Below, piece by piece: positions 59,621 to 64,000 of a stretch of DNA of 64,000 bases. The notes under the pieces are model-generated. The model did no database searches, was not told the origin of the DNA, and saw only the letters and a list, made by a program, of their open reading frames with translations. Source of the DNA: Flavicella sediminum (lineage in GTDB: Bacteria; Bacteroidota; Bacteroidia; Flavobacteriales; Flavobacteriaceae); contig NZ_VDET01000013.1 in the NCBI RefSeq assembly GCF_006381105.1, forward strand, positions 32,137-96,136, read 5' to 3'. The translations under genes and the position numbers were made by a program. The stretch's first letter is position 1. Each line of letters starts with the position of its first letter.

Positions 59621-59872
59621 ATGAAGAAAGGTATACATCCAGAAAACTACAGAATGGTTGCTTTTAAAGATATGTCAAACAACGATGTATTTTTAACACG
59701 TTCTACTGCTAATACAAAAGAAACTTTAGATGTTGATGGAGTTGAATACCCATTAATCAAATTGGAGATCTCTAGAACATCTCACCCTTTTTACACAGGT
59801 AAAACGAAATTGGTGGATACAGCTGGACGTATCGACAAGTTCAAAACGAAATACGCAAAGTTCAAAAAGTAA
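59621..59872 (+). CDS. rpmE2: 50S ribosomal protein L31 type B
   Basis: This 83-residue protein is the zinc-free (type B) form of L31: it lacks the CxxC pair of type A. Typical segments are [26 protein letters not shown]-like [13 protein letters not shown] and the C-terminal [20 protein letters not shown]. It occupies the outer edge of the 50S subunit near the subunit bridge. It is monocistronic with its own promoter and terminator. As the only L31 visible, it is probably constitutive rather than a zinc-starvation backup, though a type A copy could lie elsewhere. Confidence 0.95.
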   Translation: MKKGIHPENYRMVAFKDMSNNDVFLTRSTANTKETLDVDGVEYPLIKLEISRTSHPFYTGKTKLVDTAGRIDKFKTKYAKFKK

Positions 59873-59897
59873 GCTACTTTTTAACTTTAAACTTATA

Positions 59898-59930
59898 AAA
59901 AAACCTATCATATTTTATGATAGGTTTTTT
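59898..59930. terminator. Bidirectional terminator between rpmE2 and the radical SAM gene
   Basis: A perfect inverted repeat (stem AAAAAACCTATCATA, 3-base loop) centred near 59914 has A on the left and T on the right. Confidence 0.9.
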
Positions 59931-59959
59931 GTGTTTTCTAAACGTAAGGAAATAGATCC

Positions 59960-62149
59960 TTACAATACCAACAATCCGTTTTCTTTTATTTGAGTCATTT
60001 GTTTTGAAAACCAAAACAATTCAAAATCTTCAAATTGCAATTCGAAGTCTTTTTTTAAGGCAGCGTAGGTACTAGTTGTACTTGTTGTGTTGTATTGGCT
60101 TAAGATTCCTTGCAACCAAAGTCCTTTGTCTTCTTCAAATTGAATAGCAATTGTTTCTGTTTTGCTAAATAGTGTCATTTTTAGCATGTTCCAAGAATTA
60201 TTTCTTTTGGTTTTTGTGTAAATCTCGATTTCAGGTTGTACACCAAGCCATATAATTTTTGCGTTGGGTTTTGTATTGAATTTATTTTCGGATTGTAAAC
60301 AGTTTTCAATATAATTTAAAGGAATGCTTGTTTTGGGGGTTATAAATTCGAACCAATCATTTACGGGCAGATCAAAACCGATACCATGCATAAAATTGAA
60401 AATTGATTTTTTCAATCCATAGCTAAATTTATCATGTTTAATATTGGTCTTGTCCTTAAATTCAACATCGTTGTGCGCAAAGCTGATTTCTTTTTGTAAA
60501 GGGGTAATACCAAAATTTGCAGGTTTTAATCCAATTGGACTATGCGCTGTTAAAGAAAATTGATGCCAAAATCCAGATTGAATAATTCCAAGTTCAAATA
60601 ATTGTTTTACCATTTCCAAACTATCTATGGTTTCTTGAACGGTTTGTGTAGGGTAGCCATACATTAAATAGGAGTGTACCAAAACTCCTGCATTTGTAAA
60701 ATGATGGGTTACCTGCGCTACTTGTTCTACCGTTACACCTTTGTCTATTAATTTTAACAAACGGTCGGAGGCGACTTCCAGTCCGCCAGAAACGGCAATA
60801 CAACCTGAGGCTTTTAATAGCAGGCATAAATCTTTGGTAAAGCTTTTTTCAAAACGAATATTGGTCCACCAAGTAACCGATACATTTCTTTTTAAAATTT
60901 CTAAAGCAACCGCACGCATCAAAGCAGGTGGTGCAGCTTCATCAACAAAATGAAATCCAGTTTCTCCGGTTTGTGCAACTATTTCTTCAATTCTGTCTAC
61001 TAACAATTTCGCAGCAACAGGTTCGTAAATTTTTATATAATCTAAAGAAACATCACAAAAAGAACATTTCCCCCAATAGCAACCATGTGCCATGGTTAAT
61101 TTATTCCAACGACCATCACTCCAAAGACTGTGCATAGGATTGGCAATTTCTATAACGGAAATATATTGGTCTAACAATAAATCAGAATAATCGGGTGTGC
61201 CAACATCTTTTTGTTTGTAGTCAGATTTTGTAGATGTGTTGTTGTAATAAACAGCGCCATCTTTTAGTTGAAAGGTTCTTTTGAATTGAAATTTTTCCAG
61301 GTTTTCTTCTTTCAAAGAAGCTACCAATAATTCAACAGGAAGTTCACCGTCATCTAAGGTGATATAATCAAAGAATTCAAAAACACGAACATCGGTCAAA
61401 CTTCTTAATTCAGTGTTCGGGAAACCACCTCCCATTGAAACTTTAATTTCAGGATATTTTTTTTTGATGAACTGCGCACATCGAAAAGCACTGTATAAAT
61501 TTCCAGGGAAAGGAACTGAGATTCCAATTAATTTTGGTTTTGTTTCTTCAATTCTTTCTTCTAAAATGGCAAGTGTTAATTTATCTATATAGGTCAGTTT
61601 TTCTTCTAGCTTGCTGTATAGTGGGTCAAAAGAATGTGCGCTTTGACCAATACTTTCGGCGTAACGACTGAAACCAAAGTTTTCATCTATGCACTCAATA
61701 ATAAAATCTGAAATATCTTCTAAATAGAGCGTAGCCAAATGTTTGGCTTTGTTTTGCTGTCCCATAGCTCCAAATGCCCAATCCAAATCGTCTAGTTGTT
61801 GAAAACGATTAGCTTCGGGTAAATAATTTTCGCTACAAATTTGACGAGATAAGGTTTGATTTTTTCCTTGTAAAAAACGCACAACCGTATCAATGGTTTG
61901 AAAATAGTCATTTCTTAAGGCATAAATTCTTTTGGCATTGTCAGTTTGTATAGTATTCTCTTGAAAAGCTTTGTCAAAAATCTGCTGCAAACTCGATTTT
62001 GAAAACAAGGCTAAAATTACTTCCATTCCTAAATCCATTTGAAAACAACTAATATTTTTAGTGTTTAAAAAACCTTTTAAGTAGGCAGTTGCAGGATAAG
62101 GCGTGTTAAGCTGAGTAAATGGGGGAGTTATAAGTAGTACGTCCGTCAA
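59960..62149 (-). CDS. Orphan B12-binding-type radical SAM protein
   Basis: This 729-residue protein has an N-terminal cobalamin-binding-like Rossmann region (about 1-330, starting with the VLLITPPFTQLNTPYPA segment) and a radical SAM domain (about 345-560). The cluster motif is HGCYWGKCSFC: three Cys with C-x4-C-x2-C spacing, one residue longer than the canonical first gap. A C-terminal helical domain follows. The TTG at 62149 is chosen as start: the upstream TTG at 62176 overlaps a -7-like TATCTTTA (62166-62173), and 62149 gives the expected MTDVLLITPPF beginning. It stands alone; the substrate cannot be named. Confidence 0.82.
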   Translation of the reverse strand: MTDVLLITPPFTQLNTPYPATAYLKGFLNTKNISCFQMDLGMEVILALFSKSSLQQIFDKAFQENTIQTDNAKRIYALRNDYFQTIDTVVRFLQGKNQTLSRQICSENYLPEANRFQQLDDLDWAFGAMGQQNKAKHLATLYLEDISDFIIECIDENFGFSRYAESIGQSAHSFDPLYSKLEEKLTYIDKLTLAILEERIEETKPKLIGISVPFPGNLYSAFRCAQFIKKKYPEIKVSMGGGFPNTELRSLTDVRVFEFFDYITLDDGELPVELLVASLKEENLEKFQFKRTFQLKDGAVYYNNTSTKSDYKQKDVGTPDYSDLLLDQYISVIEIANPMHSLWSDGRWNKLTMAHGCYWGKCSFCDVSLDYIKIYEPVAAKLLVDRIEEIVAQTGETGFHFVDEAAPPALMRAVALEILKRNVSVTWWTNIRFEKSFTKDLCLLLKASGCIAVSGGLEVASDRLLKLIDKGVTVEQVAQVTHHFTNAGVLVHSYLMYGYPTQTVQETIDSLEMVKQLFELGIIQSGFWHQFSLTAHSPIGLKPANFGITPLQKEISFAHNDVEFKDKTNIKHDKFSYGLKKSIFNFMHGIGFDLPVNDWFEFITPKTSIPLNYIENCLQSENKFNTKPNAKIIWLGVQPEIEIYTKTKRNNSWNMLKMTLFSKTETIAIQFEEDKGLWLQGILSQYNTTSTTSTYAALKKDFELQFEDFELFWFSKQMTQIKENGLLVL

Positions 62150-62165
62150 ATTTCTATATTTTCGA

Positions 62166-62173
62166 TAAAGATA
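62166..62173 (-). promoter_or_regulatory. Probable -7 element of the radical SAM gene
   Basis: On the minus strand this reads TATCTTTA, one base off TAnnTTTG, 16 bases before the TTG at 62149. This spacing equals that of the other promoters here and supports the start choice. Confidence 0.45.
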
Positions 62174-62332
62174 CAAATCATATGTGTGAGACCCATGTTG
62201 CTAAATTATAAAATCTTAAATTTAGGTGTAGTTTTTGATATCTAAATAACAATCGCATTTATTGAAAGAATTTTAGAGTACGTTGTTTTTAAAATAAGTC
62301 TTTAAAAAAAACGCTAAGCTTTGCTCAATGAC

Positions 62333-62340
62333 TACATTTG
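62333..62340 (+). promoter_or_regulatory. -7 promoter element of the small exported protein and sulP
   Basis: TACATTTG matches TAnnTTTG and lies 23 bases before the ATG at 62364. An earlier ATG at 62328 lies upstream of this element and so cannot be the start. Confidence 0.6.
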
Positions 62341-62363
62341 TATGCTACCTTAAAACGATCACT

Positions 62364-62651
62364 ATGAAAAAAAATAAATTCTTTTCTTTTTTATCTAGAC
62401 AGCTAGTGCTGATAGGTATTGCTTCCTTTATGCTAAGCGGACCGGCTTTGGTTTTGGAAGATTTTTTAGATATTGAAGAAGTAGCATGTGTTTTAGAAAG
62501 TGACATGGATCAAGAAAGTGAAAAAATATTGGAAAGTATTGAATTGCTGCTTATTGAAAGTCATTGGGTAACAAATTCAAAAATAAATAAAAAACCGCTC
62601 TATGTTTATGAGAGTTTTGTAGTGGATACAAGTCCACCACCAGAAAGTTAA
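62364..62651 (+). CDS. Hypothetical small exported protein upstream of sulP
   Basis: This 95-residue protein starts with a basic N-terminus (MKKNKFF) and a hydrophobic segment (about 12-30) that could be a signal peptide or a single membrane anchor. An acidic mature part (EDFLDIEEVACVLESDMDQE) and a Pro-rich end (DTSPPPES) follow. I do not recognise it. It lies 62 bases before the SulP transporter gene in the same direction and may be co-transcribed. The start at 62364 is set by the -7 element at 62333. Confidence 0.65.
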   Translation: MKKNKFFSFLSRQLVLIGIASFMLSGPALVLEDFLDIEEVACVLESDMDQESEKILESIELLLIESHWVTNSKINKKPLYVYESFVVDTSPPPES

Positions 62652-62713
62652 ATAGTAGTTGACATTTAAAGTGTATTACAATTTTTTATTTTACTAATTA
62701 ATTATTATTTGAC

Positions 62714-64000
62714 ATGAAAAAATTATTTTCAAACATCAAAGGAGATGCTTTTGGTGGTATTACGGCGGGTATTGTTGCCTTGCCTTTGGCTTTGGCATTC
62801 GGTGTGTCCTCAGGTTTAGGACCAAGTGCAGGTTTGTATGGAGCTATTTTCTTAAGTTTCTTTGCCGCACTTTTAGGAGGAACAAGTACGCAAATTTCAG
62901 GACCAACTGCACCAATGACCGCAGTAAGTATGCTTGTTATTTCAGGAATTATAGCCATGAATGATGGCGATGTAAGCAAAGCATTACCTGCAATACTTAC
63001 CGTTTTTGTGATGGCTGGAGTTTTTCAAGTGGGCTTAGGTGTTTTGGGGTTAGGAAAGTATATAAAATACATACCTTATCCGGTTGTGTCGGGATTTATG
63101 ACAGCAATTGGGGTTATTATTTTGATTACCCAAATTTTGCCTACCATCGGGTATTATCCAAAAGAAGATGCTGAATTTGTAAATCAGTTCAAACCTCAAG
63201 CAGAGGAAATTATTCTAGAATCTATTTTAAAGGAAGAAGTAGGAGAAGGGATTTTGGTTTTAGAAGATTTTTCAGAAACCATTAAAAGAGCACAAGGTAT
63301 TGATGCAGTAGCAATCCGGAAGGAAACAAAAACACTTGCAGCAAACTATGCTTCAGGAGTGTTAGGAACTTTAAAAGTATTGCCTAGAGGGCTTTCGCAT
63401 ATTAGTTGGTTAGAATTGATTTTAGCCTTAAGTACTATATTTATTATTTACGGATTTAAAAGAATAACGATGGCAGTGCCAAGTACTTTAGTGGCCTTGG
63501 TTGTTGTTTCAGGAGTAGCCTATGGTTTCGATTTAGGGTATAAGCCAATTGAAGAAATACCAAGTGGTTTGCCTTTGCCAAATTTGGCTATTTTTACAGA
63601 ATTTAGTCTTTCAAGCGTTACGCCCTATATTTTTACGGCAATTACTTTAGCGCTATTAGGAGCTATAGATTCTTTGCTGACCAGTGTTGTGGCAGATAAT
63701 ATGACCAAGACAAAGCACAACCCGAACAAGGAATTGATAGGTCAGGGATTGGGAAATAGTATTGCTGCAATTTTTGGAGGAATCCCTGGAGCTGGAGCCA
63801 CTATTAGAACTGTTGTAAATATCAATTCCGGAGGAAAAACAAAACTTTCAGGAATGATTGCTGGGGTGATGTTGCTAGTTATTCTTTTAGGTTTAAGTCC
63901 TGTAGCTTCAAAAATACCAGCAGCCGTTTTGGCGGGTATTTTAATAACTGTAGGAATAGGAGTAATGGATTATAAAGGTTTAAAGGCAATACCTGCGATG
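62714..64000 (+). CDS. SulP family inorganic anion transporter (3' part beyond window)
   Basis: The open frame from the ATG at 62714 runs to the window edge (429 codons, no stop), so the gene is cut. It encodes a multi-helix transporter of the SulP/SLC26 type. Evidence includes the N-terminal DAFGGITAGIVALPLALAFG signature (about 11-30), SGPTAPMTAVS, and the substrate-site segment GIPGAGATIRTVVNINSGG (about 355-373). The C-terminal STAS domain would lie outside. SulP proteins carry bicarbonate, sulfate or other anions by Na+ symport or exchange; which one cannot be told here. No carbonic anhydrase gene is visible before it. Confidence 0.93.
   Translation, partial: MKKLFSNIKGDAFGGITAGIVALPLALAFGVSSGLGPSAGLYGAIFLSFFAALLGGTSTQISGPTAPMTAVSMLVISGIIAMNDGDVSKALPAILTVFVMAGVFQVGLGVLGLGKYIKYIPYPVVSGFMTAIGVIILITQILPTIGYYPKEDAEFVNQFKPQAEEIILESILKEEVGEGILVLEDFSETIKRAQGIDAVAIRKETKTLAANYASGVLGTLKVLPRGLSHISWLELILALSTIFIIYGFKRITMAVPSTLVALVVVSGVAYGFDLGYKPIEEIPSGLPLPNLAIFTEFSLSSVTPYIFTAITLALLGAIDSLLTSVVADNMTKTKHNPNKELIGQGLGNSIAAIFGGIPGAGATIRTVVNINSGGKTKLSGMIAGVMLLVILLGLSPVASKIPAAVLAGILITVGIGVMDYKGLKAIPAM

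Overview
The window is AT-rich chromosomal DNA from a member of the Bacteroidota, almost certainly class Flavobacteriia and family Flavobacteriaceae. Four things support this. Many genes are preceded by the Bacteroidota -7 promoter element TAnnTTTG. Shine-Dalgarno sequences are rarely evident. Several families are typical of the group (DUF4293, DUF6089, GSCFA, paired OmpH/Skp proteins beside bamA, a long Rho with a disordered insert). The primase also has the zinc-ligand-free N-terminus I associate with this group. No species can be named from the sequence alone. Coding density is high, and no gap between genes exceeds about 265 bases. I see no insertion sequence, prophage, CRISPR array or integrase, so this reads as core genome.

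Layout. Bases 1-60 hold a strong minus-strand promoter and what looks like the first 12 bases of an initiator tRNA running off the left edge. Bases 197-4851 carry two ribosome-assembly GTPases (era, der) with a surface lipoprotein between them. Bases 4968-16337 are the least characterised part. They hold a 788-residue GAF protein, then a minus-strand operon of three genes: an HD-hydrolase/Pycsar-effector-like membrane protein, an exported DUF3857 pseudo-transglutaminase and a YfiT-type DinB protein. Divergent from that operon is a 1228-residue lipoprotein that joins a metallophosphatase, a kinase-like centre and an outer-membrane barrel. Bases 16435-23783 hold alaS, an M23 peptidase with a MerR regulator, and a LemA/TPM/Bax-inhibitor/TPM cluster.

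Bases 23780-26802 form a galactose module: a Nudix-fold regulator divergent from galK-galT, with a 21-bp palindrome just upstream of the galK -7 element. Bases 26879-30016 encode a two-component system (NarL-type regulator, small lipoprotein, TPR histidine kinase); the kinase gene contains a perfect 19-bp inverted repeat near its 5' end. Bases 30193-32606 hold DUF4293 and rho. Bases 32668-40691 are a minus-strand envelope and cofactor cluster in transcription order CBS protein, nadK, DUF6089, uppS, bamA, two OmpH proteins, murI. Bases 40802-44197 hold pdxJ, an esterase, a small membrane protein and tig. Bases 44297-52098 hold a flavoprotein, an RNA helicase, a coiled-coil membrane protein, clpP, clpX and dnaG. 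Bases 52104-59496 form a long minus-strand series of small enzymes and membrane or lipoproteins. The window ends with rpmE (type B), an orphan radical SAM protein, a small exported protein and a SulP anion transporter cut by the right edge.

How the genes work together. Protein quality control is represented by tig-clpP-clpX. Outer-membrane biogenesis is represented by uppS-bamA-ompH-ompH, and ribosome maturation by era, der and rpmE. Galactose is handled by the Leloir enzymes galK and galT under a likely dedicated repressor. The best candidates for undescribed biology are the phosphatase/kinase-like/barrel fusion and the adjacent HD-PycTM operon, the Nudix-regulator operator, the hairpin inside the histidine-kinase gene, and three 7-bp-period repeats beside genes.
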